Below, in pieces: positions 16,926-25,374 of a DNA stretch of 30,034 nt. A program made the translations under genes and the position numbers. How positions within the stretch are numbered: the first letter of the stretch is position 1; each line of letters opens with the position of its first letter. The notes below the pieces were generated by a model that was not told the DNA's origin, did no database searches, and saw nothing but the letters and a program-made list of their open reading frames with translations. The stretch lies in assembly GCA_021796055.1 (NCBI GenBank), contig JAJYOS010000001.1:1-30034 (forward strand), read 5' to 3'. This stretch comes from Bacteroidota bacterium. Lineage in GTDB: Bacteria; Bacteroidota; Kryptoniia; Kryptoniales; JAKASW01.

Positions 16926-16935
16926 GGATAGAAGC

Positions 16936-17736
16936 ATGTTTGTAAACACTCCATCCGGAAGAATCGCCTGCAGAACGTTCGGAGATAATAAGAGCAAACC
17001 CGTTGTCTTCATTCATGGATTCCCGTTCGACAAATCGATGTGGGAATCGCAGGGGGAGCTTCTCGCAAAGGATCATTTCGTGGTGACATTCGACAACCCC
17101 GGCCACGGTGAGAGCGAAGTTGGCAGCGGCCAGTACCTTGTCGAGTTCATTGTAGACGACCTGTTCGCGGTCATGGATCATTTCGGCCTGAAGAAGGCGG
17201 TCATCTGCGGGCTTTCAATCGGCGGATACACTGCGATGCGGGCGATCGAGCGGGAACCGGAGCGGTTCGCGGGACTGATCCTATGCAATACCAAGAGTGC
17301 GCCCGACACAAACGCCGCAAAACTCAACCGGGCAAATCAGATCAGGATGATACGCTTCGGCAGGAAAAAGCAGTTCGTCGAAGACAACGCCAAAGCCCTG
17401 CTCGCTCCCGAAAGCTTTGAACGGAACAGGGACGCCTTCAACAAGATCATTGCAACGATGAATTCAACGGATGAGAAGGCGCTTATAGGGACGCTTATCG
17501 CCCTGGCAGCACGCATGGATATGACCGAAAGCCTCGGGAAGATTTCCGTCCCGACACTGATTATTACCGGCGAGAAAGACAAAGTAGCCACGCAGGCGGA
17601 CGCGGAGCTGATGCACTCGAAGATCGGGAATTCGAAGCTGGCAATCATCCGCGGAGCTGGCCATCTTTCAAACCTGGAGAACAGCGCGGAATTTAATTCG
17701 GCTCTGGTGAGCTTCCTGAGAGAGAGTAATTTCTAA
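16936..17736 (+). CDS. Alpha/beta hydrolase
   Basis: This 266-residue protein has the complete alpha/beta-hydrolase triad: nucleophile Ser94 in GLSIGG, Asp215 in TGEKDKV and His243 in GAGHLSNLE. The oxyanion-hole segment is HGFPFD (27-32), followed by DNPGHGES (53-60). It resembles the 3-oxoadipate enol-lactonase/esterase branch, but no aromatic-degradation genes are near, so the substrate is unknown. I use the ATG at 16936, preceded by gagg about nine bases upstream. A longer frame opening at 16846 would overlap tadA by 80 bp and adds unrelated residues. It is the third gene of the sprA-tadA run and converges with the acyltransferase gene; no clear terminator separates them. It has no signal peptide, so it should be cytoplasmic. 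Confidence 0.88.
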   Translation: MFVNTPSGRIACRTFGDNKSKPVVFIHGFPFDKSMWESQGELLAKDHFVVTFDNPGHGESEVGSGQYLVEFIVDDLFAVMDHFGLKKAVICGLSIGGYTAMRAIEREPERFAGLILCNTKSAPDTNAAKLNRANQIRMIRFGRKKQFVEDNAKALLAPESFERNRDAFNKIIATMNSTDEKALIGTLIALAARMDMTESLGKISVPTLIITGEKDKVATQADAELMHSKIGNSKLAIIRGAGHLSNLENSAEFNSALVSFLRESNF

Positions 17737-17802
17737 TCAGGCACAATGCGGCAAAGGGACTGGGACACCAAGTGAATCGGAATTAGAACCACCCTTTACT
17801 CT

Positions 17803-17842
17803 TCCCCTTCGTCCCTCTGTGCATTAGTGCCTTTGTTACTTT
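17803..17842. repeat. CTCTGTGC-type intergenic repeat debris
   Basis: The pyrimidine-rich phrase cttcgtccctctgtgcatta followed by gtgcctttgttac resembles, on the opposite strand, the cacagag-type arm at 1043-1070. It lies in the 118-bp convergent gap between the hydrolase and acyltransferase genes. The resemblance is by eye. Confidence 0.35.
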
Positions 17843-17854
17843 CCCCCTCCCCAC

Positions 17855-18982
17855 TCAATACGGATTCCTGATAAACATCCATAGAATTCCGGATATGAAA
17901 GCATATTGCACGAGGCGGGACAGGTTGTAATCCCGCTTCTTCAATATGGACCATACGTACGCAACCACAAACATCGCGGCAGTCAACCCCGCAAAAATCC
18001 AGAAGCACTGCAAGTAATTTAACGACCGCCCGATCGTATCAACGAGCGACACGTTTTTCGCGCTGGAACCGTAAACGAAGAGTATGTGAGCCACATAGAC
18101 CAGGAAAGACTCGCGTCCGAAGGTCTTCACCGCCGACCACTCCAACTTCCTCTTACTCTCGTACCAGATGACTCCTTTCAATATCCAGAGAAGGATCCCC
18201 AGCCTGAGGATGAACCATCCCGGGGCGTAATTAAACAGGTCGGGCTGAGGAAAGAAGGTCCTGTGGATAAAATAAAGGAGATATCCGACGACGATGAGCG
18301 CACCGCCGGTCAGGATGAGCCTGTCTGCAAACCGGCCCTCCTTTTCAAACGTAATTTTCTGCGATGCGATCGCGCCCGCAATCAGGAAGCTTGACCACGG
18401 AAAGAGCGGAAAGAGCGAGCCGTTCAGGCGGTTAAGGTACTGGCCGAGGAATTGGGGGAGCACTTTCGAGGTATCGAACAAACCGACTATCGGAGCCGCG
18501 ACGATAAAGAACCAGAACAATCCCCAAACGACGATGTTAAATGTCCTGTCACTCTTGATGAGAACCCTGAGGAGATGGAGCAGGATCAATGTAACCGCGA
18601 TGCACTGCAGAATGTCCACTGCAAAGAAGGCAGTGATGTCTTGCGAAGTCGAGCCATGTACGGTCTTAAAGAGGGAGAAATACGGAATATGCATCATGTA
18701 ACCGACTGCCATGATGAAGAGAAGCCGCCTCAAATGTCTGACCAGCTCCGGAGAGAACTTCCGGTAGGCGTCCCCGTTCCTGTTCACAGCCAGCGTGAAA
18801 GAAAAGCCGGCGACGAAGAGAAATGACGGAGCGACCAGCCCGTTAAGGAAATCGAGTGTGCTGAATGTGAAACTTTCCCTGAGACCGTTGAGGAGAAGCG
18901 CATTCACCACATGCGTTTCTATCATGAAGATCGTTGCCAGTCCCCTGAACTGGTCAATGTAGCCTATTCTCGCCCGGGCCAT
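17855..18982 (-). CDS. HGSNAT/DUF1624-like membrane acyltransferase
   Basis: The 375-residue protein has about ten hydrophobic helices and begins with RIGYIDQFRGLATIFMIETH. This is the signature of the heparan-alpha-glucosaminide N-acetyltransferase-like (DUF1624/COG3503) and YeiB-related families, in which an Asp and Arg of helix 1 (Asp10, Arg13) and a nearby His (His24) are conserved. Such proteins are thought to move acetyl groups across the membrane onto sugars, but bacterial substrates are largely unknown. A second conserved-looking block is PLFPWSSFLIAGAIA in the middle. The start codon lies 13 bp after the aroC stop, so it is probably co-transcribed with aroC, without an obvious functional link. 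A general acyltransferase-3-like O-acetylase is the alternative call. Confidence 0.8.
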   Translation of the reverse strand: MARARIGYIDQFRGLATIFMIETHVVNALLLNGLRESFTFSTLDFLNGLVAPSFLFVAGFSFTLAVNRNGDAYRKFSPELVRHLRRLLFIMAVGYMMHIPYFSLFKTVHGSTSQDITAFFAVDILQCIAVTLILLHLLRVLIKSDRTFNIVVWGLFWFFIVAAPIVGLFDTSKVLPQFLGQYLNRLNGSLFPLFPWSSFLIAGAIASQKITFEKEGRFADRLILTGGALIVVGYLLYFIHRTFFPQPDLFNYAPGWFILRLGILLWILKGVIWYESKRKLEWSAVKTFGRESFLVYVAHILFVYGSSAKNVSLVDTIGRSLNYLQCFWIFAGLTAAMFVVAYVWSILKKRDYNLSRLVQYAFISGILWMFIRNPY

Positions 18983-18995
18983 CTGCTGCGGATTT

Positions 18996-20201
18996 CTACT
19001 GAGTCTTCACCACGGTAGAACCGAAAAAAGCCTCCCGGCTGTATCGCTCCTTGAGCTCTCCGATACTGTCGCCGCCGAACTTCTCCAGTATGGCGTTTGC
19101 CAGGACCGGGGCCGCCACATTTTCTGCGACAACGCCGGCGGCGGGGACGGCGCAGAAATCGGACCTCTCCCTTCGCGCCTCTATCGTCTTCATTTTGGAT
19201 AGGTCGATGCTCTTGAGCGGCTTCATCAAAGTCGAAATCGGTTTCATCGCGGCTCTGATCCAGAGAGGCTGACCGTTTGTAATGCCTCCTTCCAGTCCTC
19301 CCGCCCTGTTGGTCGGACGGACTATCTTCTTGTTTCTCAGCAGAATCTCGTCGTGCACTTCCGACCCGAAGAGTGTGGCGTTCCTGAAGCCTTCGCCGAT
19401 TTCGACTCCCTTTATCGCATGTATCGACATCATCGCCTGCGCGAGCTGGCCGTCCAGCTTCCTGTCGAACTCGACATAGCTTCCGAGGCCTATCGGGAGA
19501 CCGGTAACGAAGACCTCAACGATTCCGCCCAGTGTATCGCCCAGTTTCTTCGCGCGTTTTATCTGCTGGATCATCCTGTCCGCAATGGACTTGTCGAGAC
19601 ATCTCACTTCCGAATCGTCGGCTTCGATGGCGATTTCCTCCGCGCCGTGCTCGAGCTTCATCATCTTCGCCAGCATGGAATCGAGCTCTTCCCTGTCCTT
19701 GTAGCCCGCGTTTCCTATCGAGAAAACGTGGCTCCCGATTCTTACACCGAGTTCGGAAAGAAGCCTACGCGCGACGGCGCTCAGTGCGACGCGCATCGCC
19801 GTTTCGCGGGCGCTCGCCCGCTCGATAACGTTCCGGATGTCGTCGTATCCATACTTGTACTTTCCAACAAGGTCGGCGTGACCGGGCCTCGGGATGAGTA
19901 CCTTCTCGATCTCAACCTTGACAGGTTCGGCGGCCATCTTCTCTCCCCAGTTCTCGAAATCACGGTTCCAGATGACCAGCGAAATGGGAGAGCCGATCGT
20001 TTTGCCGTGTCTTACACCGGTAAGTATCTCGACCCTGTCGGTTTCGATCTTCATTCTCCCGCCGCGGCCGTAGCCCTGCTGACGGCGGTGGAGCTGGTGG
20101 TTTATGTATTCGGCATTTAGCTCGAGATTCGACGGGACACCCTCTATTATTCCGACGAGCGCCCTTCCGTGCGATTCGCCTGCGGTAAGTAGTCTCAACA
20201 T
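18996..20201 (-). CDS. aroC: Chorismate synthase (AroC)
   Basis: AroC converts 5-enolpyruvylshikimate-3-phosphate to chorismate using reduced FMN, the last step of the shikimate pathway. The start at 20201 gives 401 residues, beginning MLRLLTAGESHG with the family's first signature (GESHG with His11). The second and third signatures follow: RPGHADL (105-111) with ERASARETA (127-135), and the C-terminal RERSDFCAVPAAGVVAE. A longer open frame to 20375 adds 58 unrelated residues and would overlap the YkvA gene, so I reject it. No strong ribosome site precedes the ATG. It sits 91 bp after the YkvA-like gene and 13 bp before the acyltransferase gene, with no other aro genes in the window. Confidence 0.97.
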   Translation of the reverse strand: MLRLLTAGESHGRALVGIIEGVPSNLELNAEYINHQLHRRQQGYGRGGRMKIETDRVEILTGVRHGKTIGSPISLVIWNRDFENWGEKMAAEPVKVEIEKVLIPRPGHADLVGKYKYGYDDIRNVIERASARETAMRVALSAVARRLLSELGVRIGSHVFSIGNAGYKDREELDSMLAKMMKLEHGAEEIAIEADDSEVRCLDKSIADRMIQQIKRAKKLGDTLGGIVEVFVTGLPIGLGSYVEFDRKLDGQLAQAMMSIHAIKGVEIGEGFRNATLFGSEVHDEILLRNKKIVRPTNRAGGLEGGITNGQPLWIRAAMKPISTLMKPLKSIDLSKMKTIEARRERSDFCAVPAAGVVAENVAAPVLANAILEKFGGDSIGELKERYSREAFFGSTVVKTQ

Positions 20202-20292
20202 AGCGACGTTAATATAAGTAAATTCGGCGTGGAGTAGAAAGGGAGGGTGCCAATTAGGATTACACGCACGAGACAGAATGTTCTCCGCGCTC

Positions 20293-20766
20293 TCACTTCT
20301 GGCGCTCTTTCCAGGCTTTGTAAGTGTGGAGTTCCTGTTCGACGAGTTTGAGACATATCGACACCACGGCCGCATCGTCGAGGTAACCGATCACCGGTAT
20401 GAAATCCGGTATAAGATCAACCGGGCTGATGACATACAGGAGCGCGAAAACTATTGCAGATAGCGCCCACCAGGGAATATCCCTGTACTCGCCGGTCCAG
20501 TAGTCCTTCACGATCGAGATCAGCAGTTCGACATCCTGGAGATACTTTCCAAGCGGACCGACGTGCTGGAACCTGCCGCGGATCGTCTTCGCCTTTTCGA
20601 CCACCGTCCCCACGTCCTTTTCGGTCATCCCGGCGGCTTTCTTCTGAACATATTTCCGATTAATCCATGGAAGGCGCAATCTAAACTTTCTCCCGTGTAT
20701 CGGCTTGTCGTTGAATCTCACACCGCTGAATTTAAGCCTTCCTTCTTCCAGGCTCAACACATTCAA
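20293..20766 (-). CDS. YkvA-family (DUF1232) small membrane protein
   Basis: The 157-residue protein carries the DUF1232 hallmark SPVDLIPDFIPVIGYLDD (114-131), inside a hydrophobic hairpin at about 99-142. The N-terminal half is soluble, basic and partly helical. Function of the family is unknown; members are short membrane-associated proteins. The first ATG (20766) gives about 46 residues upstream of MTEKDVGTVVEKAK, where shorter family members would begin (20628). That extension looks protein-like but may be untranslated, and neither start has a clear ribosome site. It heads a minus-strand run with aroC and the acyltransferase and is divergent from the barrel gene at 20846, with about 80 bp for both promoters. 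Confidence 0.85.
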   Translation of the reverse strand: MNVLSLEEGRLKFSGVRFNDKPIHGRKFRLRLPWINRKYVQKKAAGMTEKDVGTVVEKAKTIRGRFQHVGPLGKYLQDVELLISIVKDYWTGEYRDIPWWALSAIVFALLYVISPVDLIPDFIPVIGYLDDAAVVSICLKLVEQELHTYKAWKERQK

Positions 20767-20845
20767 GGCGATGAACCCTCAACCGGAACTCCAGGCACAT
20801 TAAACTCCGCAAAGGCAAACCGTGTCAAACGAACTAGGTGCGTAC

Positions 20846-23659
20846 ATGATAAAATCCCATTACTTGATCATTTCATTCATTTACGTCACAATTCTGCAGT
20901 CATCATCTTACTCGCAGGTAAATTCCGTTCATGGGAGGATACTCGATTCGAACGGGGCTCCTCTGTCTGGTGCACTTGTTCGGCTGATTATTCCCACCGA
21001 CACTTCGACTTCCTACGTCGCGACGACGGATGCCGACGGCATTTTTCAATTTATGAAAATTCCTCCGAACGTCTACCGGCTGAGAGCCTCTGCTATCGGA
21101 CGCCGGCCCCTCACTTCAAACGTTACGATATCGGATAAGCCGCTGGATCTCGGAACATTGATAATGCAGGACTCTCCGATTCAGGTGCCGGGAGTTACAG
21201 TGGAGGGGCGGGTGCCGCCTGCTGTTCAGGTCGGAGATACGACGGAGTACGCAGCCGGCTCGGTGAAGATCAACAAAGATGCAAACATGGAAGATCTTCT
21301 CTCGAAGCTTCCCGGGATCGTTGTCAGCAACGGTACGGTCACGGTGGGCGGAGAAACGGTTCAGCGAGTCCTTATCGACGGGACGCCCTATTTCGGCGAC
21401 GATCCGACGATAGCGCTCCGCAACCTTCCGGCAGATGTAATCGACAAGGTCCAGGTATTCGACCAGGAGAGCGACCAGGCTAGATTTACCGGATTCGACG
21501 ACGGGCAGTCGGTGAAAACCATCAACGTCATAACCCGATGGCGAAGGCGCAACGTCAACTTCGGGAAAGCGACGGGCGGATACGGGGAGAACCAAAGGTA
21601 CGATGCCGCCGGCAACATAAATTTGTTCGACGGAAGCAGGCGGCTGTCCTTACTCGGTTCGTCCAATAACACGAATCAACAGGACTTTTCGACGCAGGAC
21701 ATACTGGGAGTAGTATCCACCGGCGGGCGTGTTTTCAGACCGGGGATGGGCCCCGCATTCGGAGGAGGAGGCCCCAGGAGGATGAATCCGTTCGGTAACT
21801 CCGGCGGGGTGGCAGCAAACACGCAGCTGATCGGCCAGCAGCAGGGTATAAACACGACCAGCATGGCGGGCGTAAATGCGTCCGACAGCCTCTCGACCGG
21901 CACCTTCGGGCAGGGCAGCTACTTCTTCAACCAGGTAAACAATCAGAATTTGCAGTCCGATCACCGTCAGTATCTTCTGGGCGGCGATTCGACAAGCCTT
22001 TATGATCAGAACAGCAACGTGGCAAGCAGGAATTTCAACAACAGGATAACTGCTCGTTTCGATTACACCGCGGACCCTTCAAATCAGCTGACCGTCCTGC
22101 CGGTACTTTATTTCCAGTCGAACCGCGCGGATAACTTCCTGAACGCCGTAACCACACAAAATTCATTCGGGTCGGTCTCTCAGTCGAACACAAACTCGCT
22201 GAACATGGGATACAACCTCACCGCGCACGTCATATACCGCCACAGGTTCGATCTTCCGGGACGAACGGTGTCGCTGGACGTGGGTGTAGGAGCTAACAAC
22301 AAACAGACCAACGGGCTCCTTTCCTCGTCGGATCAGTACTCAGGCGTGCAGGCCCTGCAGAACGACTCTCTTGCTCAACAATCGAATTACCTTTCCAACG
22401 TTAAGACGATCAGCGCGAGCCTGATTTACACGGAGCCGATTACCGTGAACAGCATGGCAGAACTCGTTTACAATCCGTCTTACACGCAAAACACGGCGGA
22501 TAAAAACACTTACGATTTCGACCCGGTGACGGGCGGGTATACCACCCTGAACATTCCTCTCTCCAATTCTTATCTCGACAATTATTCCACTCAGAGGGTG
22601 GGAATCGGATATCGCTGGCATGAGAACGGCCTGAACCTGATGGCAAATCTCTCTTACCAGTATGCCCGGCTTCAGGGAAATGATTCAACATCTTCCATCT
22701 GGAGCATCGCGAGAACTTTCGGCTCCTTTCTGCCGACGGCGATGCTGATGTACAGGATGCCCGACCACAGAATGCTCCGGATTTTCTACAGAACCTACAC
22801 CGTTGCACCGGCGGTGACTCAGCTCCAGGATGTTGTTGACAATTCCAATCCCTTGCTCCTGACGACGGGAAATCCAAACCTTGCGCAGTCGTACTCGCAG
22901 TCGCTTCTTGCGCGGTATAACCTGACGACCCCCGGCCGCGCCGAAAGCATGTTCCTCTTCGTTACGGCCTCGTACACACAGCATTATATCGCAAACGCCA
23001 CCATTATTCCCTCACGCGATACCGTCCTCGCAAACGGCATCTCGCTCGCTCAAGGGACCCAGCTCTCATATCCGGTGAACCTGAACGGATACTGGAATGC
23101 ACGCTCGTTTTTCACTTACGGTTTCCCGTTTGACTTGATCAGCAGCGCCTTGAATCTGAACGCGGGCATCTCTTATTCGCGGACGCCGGGAATGCTCAAC
23201 AACATACAAAACGTCTCTACCACGATAGGACCGAGCGGGGGGGTCGTAATCGGGAGCAACATAAGCCAGTACGTCGACTTTACGATTTCTTATATGGGAA
23301 ACTATAACTTCGCCCTGAACACACTGCAGTCCACAACTGGCGGCAATTATTATTCCCATACGGCTTCCGTCAAGTGGTACTGGGAATTCTGGAAAGGAAT
23401 TGTCCTAAACAACCAGGTGAGCAACGCTCTGACGAGCGGACTCGCGCAGGGGTATAACCAGAATATAGTACTCTGGAATGTCAGCCTCACGAAGAAGTTT
23501 CTTTCAGACAACAGGGGGGAGCTGAGTGTGGCCGTCAACGACGTTCTCGGTCAGAACAAGAGCGTAAACCGTTCCGTGACAAGCTCTTACATAGGCGATA
23601 CTCAGAACGAAGTCCTGACTCGCTTCGTAATGGTGACATTCACATATACCGTGAGATGA
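20846..23659 (+). CDS. TonB-receptor-like outer-membrane barrel protein with carboxypeptidase-regulatory domain
   Basis: From the ATG at 20846 the protein has 937 residues. A signal peptide (about 1-24) ends near SSSYSQ. It is followed by a carboxypeptidase-regulatory-like beta-sandwich (about 27-105) and a plug-like domain (about 120-220) with LLSKLPGIVV, VLIDGTPYFGDD and IDKVQVFDQESDQARFTG. A Gly/Asn/Gln-rich loop (about 295-335, with FGGGGPRR) leads into a strand-rich barrel ending in VMVTFTYTVR. This layout is that of the Bacteroidota 'outer membrane beta-barrel' relatives of TonB-dependent receptors; no SusD partner or TonB box is evident, so cargo is unknown. An in-frame GTG at 20822 would add eight residues ahead of the signal peptide and is less likely. 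It diverges from the YkvA gene and ends before a strong terminator. Confidence 0.88.
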   Translation: MIKSHYLIISFIYVTILQSSSYSQVNSVHGRILDSNGAPLSGALVRLIIPTDTSTSYVATTDADGIFQFMKIPPNVYRLRASAIGRRPLTSNVTISDKPLDLGTLIMQDSPIQVPGVTVEGRVPPAVQVGDTTEYAAGSVKINKDANMEDLLSKLPGIVVSNGTVTVGGETVQRVLIDGTPYFGDDPTIALRNLPADVIDKVQVFDQESDQARFTGFDDGQSVKTINVITRWRRRNVNFGKATGGYGENQRYDAAGNINLFDGSRRLSLLGSSNNTNQQDFSTQDILGVVSTGGRVFRPGMGPAFGGGGPRRMNPFGNSGGVAANTQLIGQQQGINTTSMAGVNASDSLSTGTFGQGSYFFNQVNNQNLQSDHRQYLLGGDSTSLYDQNSNVASRNFNNRITARFDYTADPSNQLTVLPVLYFQSNRADNFLNAVTTQNSFGSVSQSNTNSLNMGYNLTAHVIYRHRFDLPGRTVSLDVGVGANNKQTNGLLSSSDQYSGVQALQNDSLAQQSNYLSNVKTISASLIYTEPITVNSMAELVYNPSYTQNTADKNTYDFDPVTGGYTTLNIPLSNSYLDNYSTQRVGIGYRWHENGLNLMANLSYQYARLQGNDSTSSIWSIARTFGSFLPTAMLMYRMPDHRMLRIFYRTYTVAPAVTQLQDVVDNSNPLLLTTGNPNLAQSYSQSLLARYNLTTPGRAESMFLFVTASYTQHYIANATIIPSRDTVLANGISLAQGTQLSYPVNLNGYWNARSFFTYGFPFDLISSALNLNAGISYSRTPGMLNNIQNVSTTIGPSGGVVIGSNISQYVDFTISYMGNYNFALNTLQSTTGGNYYSHTASVKWYWEFWKGIVLNNQVSNALTSGLAQGYNQNIVLWNVSLTKKFLSDNRGELSVAVNDVLGQNKSVNRSVTSSYIGDTQNEVLTRFVMVTFTYTVR

Positions 23660-23740
23660 CCGGAGCACAGCAGGTCTTTCAGGCCGGTTGCTGATCGATG
23701 CGGTCACAGGAAAATCGCCGGCCTCACTCAACAAAAAGCA

Positions 23741-23774
23741 AGCCCCGTTCTTCTGAAGAGAGAACGGGGCTTTT
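23741..23774. terminator. Strong bidirectional Rho-independent terminator
   Basis: An 11-bp perfect stem (agccccgttct 23741-23751 with agaacggggct 23761-23771), a 9-nt loop, TTTT on the right and an A-rich run (acaaaaagc) on the left. It lies in the convergent gap between the barrel gene and the HtrA-type protease gene and can end both transcripts. Confidence 0.9.
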
Positions 23775-23800
23775 GATACGTGCCTTGGGATTTCGGTATC

Positions 23801-25327
23801 CTAGTTCGAGTCTCCTATTTCCACCGCCACGAACCTGGACATGTATGAATTTCCCTGCTTCGTCATCACGCGAAGCATCACCGCATCACCGGTCTTCTTG
23901 CTCTTAAGATCGTTCACCAAATCCTCCGGGGACTCTACCTTGCGGTTGTCAACCCCGGTGATAATGTCGTTCCGGAACAGCGACCTCTCGGCTGCCGGTC
24001 CATTCGGCGACACCGACGCAACCAGCACTCCATGGTTGATGCCGGCTTCCCTCTTCATATCCTGGTCCAGCGGCTGCACCGTTATGCCGAGCTTGGCAAT
24101 GTTTGTTTGATCATTCTTCTCCGGCTGCTCGTTTTCTTCGCCGGTAGCCTGGCCGGCACTTGCCAGATCCTGCTGGGTTATTTCGGTCAGCCTGACATCC
24201 TTCGAGATCATTTTGCCACCGCGGAAGATTTTCAGAGTAACCACATCACCCGGTTTGTGCTCAGCTATCAGCAGCTGGATCGCATTTGCCGCGTTGACGG
24301 CCGTCCCGTCGACCGAAAGAATCACGTCTCCCGCCAGGACCCCTGCTTTGTCCGCCGGGCTTCCCGGTATTACGCTTTGCACGAGCACTCCCTCAGGCTT
24401 CGGCAGACCAAGCGCCTTCGCATCCGTCTCATCAATAGAGGGCTTCAACTGCACACCGAGCATCGGCCGGCGGATCTTTCCGTAAGCAATAAGATCTTCC
24501 GCCATGTTCTTCACAAGGTTTATCGGAATGGCGAAGCCGTATCCCTGGTTGTAACCTGTTTGGGTCGCGATGGCAGTATTGATTCCGATGACCTGGCCGT
24601 AAATGTCCACGAGCGCGCCGCCGCTGTTGCCCGGATTGATCGCCGCATCCGTCTGGATGAAGTTTCTTATTCCCCAGCTGTCTGCAGACACATCGACGTC
24701 TCTCCCCAGCGCGCTTACGATTCCCGCGGTCACGGTAGAAGTCAGACCGAGCGGGTTTCCGATTGCGAGGACCCACTGCCCGACTTCGACGCTGTCCGAA
24801 TTGCCGAGCGACGCCACGGGAAGATTAGTGGCATCAATCTTTAGCACGGCGACGTCCGTTGTCGGGTCCCTCCCGACCAGCTTCGCCTGGTATTCCCGTT
24901 TGTCGTAGAGTTTCACCCTGATCCCGTTCTTCTCCGCACCATCGACGACATGGTTGTTGGTTATGATGTAGCCGTCTTTAGTCACGATGACGCCCGAGCC
25001 GATCCCCTTCTCAGGCTGCTGCTGCGGAAAGTTGAAATGGAAATTGGGAAAGAACGGAATATCGGGCCCCTTGACCTTTGGTGCTATCGTAACGTTGACA
25101 CTGACGACGGCTGGCGTAACAGCCTTCGATATGGCAATGAAGGCGTCCTGGGTTGCCAGCAGGTTCATGTCGCCCTTCGAGATGGGAGCCGGTCCTCCAA
25201 GAGCGACCTTTTCGCCGGAAAAACCAAAACTCGACCCGACGCCGTTAAAACTCATCACCAGTAGAGCCCCGAAGACTACTCCAACCGCGACGAGCAGCGC
25301 CGCTCCAAGCAACGTCCTCTTTCGCAT
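23801..25327 (-). CDS. htrA: Do/HtrA-family periplasmic serine protease (DegP/DegQ-like)
   Basis: The 508-residue protein has an N-terminal membrane anchor or signal (about 5-27) and a trypsin-like domain with the triad His126 (TNNHVVDG), Asp158 (TTDVAVLK) and Ser235 (NPGNSGGALV). Two PDZ domains follow at about 275-365 and 405-495. It should degrade or refold misfolded envelope proteins in the periplasm, a fitting neighbour for large barrel proteins. A phenylalanine-rich insertion (PFFPNFHFNFPQQQ, about 91-104) corresponds to the loop LA region that controls DegP assembly. The ATG has a perfect ggaggag ribosome site six bases upstream (25334-25340). It follows recO by 47 bp and ends at the shared terminator. 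DegP versus DegQ cannot be told apart here. Confidence 0.95.
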   Translation of the reverse strand: MRKRTLLGAALLVAVGVVFGALLVMSFNGVGSSFGFSGEKVALGGPAPISKGDMNLLATQDAFIAISKAVTPAVVSVNVTIAPKVKGPDIPFFPNFHFNFPQQQPEKGIGSGVIVTKDGYIITNNHVVDGAEKNGIRVKLYDKREYQAKLVGRDPTTDVAVLKIDATNLPVASLGNSDSVEVGQWVLAIGNPLGLTSTVTAGIVSALGRDVDVSADSWGIRNFIQTDAAINPGNSGGALVDIYGQVIGINTAIATQTGYNQGYGFAIPINLVKNMAEDLIAYGKIRRPMLGVQLKPSIDETDAKALGLPKPEGVLVQSVIPGSPADKAGVLAGDVILSVDGTAVNAANAIQLLIAEHKPGDVVTLKIFRGGKMISKDVRLTEITQQDLASAGQATGEENEQPEKNDQTNIAKLGITVQPLDQDMKREAGINHGVLVASVSPNGPAAERSLFRNDIITGVDNRKVESPEDLVNDLKSKKTGDAVMLRVMTKQGNSYMSRFVAVEIGDSN

Positions 25328-25354
25328 CCTTATCTCCTCCGAATCATTTTAGTG

Positions 25355-25372
25355 TAAAAAACTCTATGAGTT
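25355..25372 (-). terminator. Weak terminator-like hairpin between recO and htrA
   Basis: On the minus strand, aactc-ata-gagtt followed by a run of T starts three bases after the recO stop codon. The stem is only 5 bp and AT-rich, so it would at most attenuate read-through into htrA. Confidence 0.3.
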
Positions 25373-25374
25373 GA

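Noticed and set aside
16846..16935. 30-residue N-terminal extension of the alpha/beta hydrolase
   Set aside because: It overlaps tadA by 80 bp and ignores the ribosome site before the ATG at 16936.
20202..20375. 58-residue N-terminal extension of AroC
   Set aside because: Family starts at MLRLLTAGESHG; the extension has no similarity and would overlap the YkvA-like gene.
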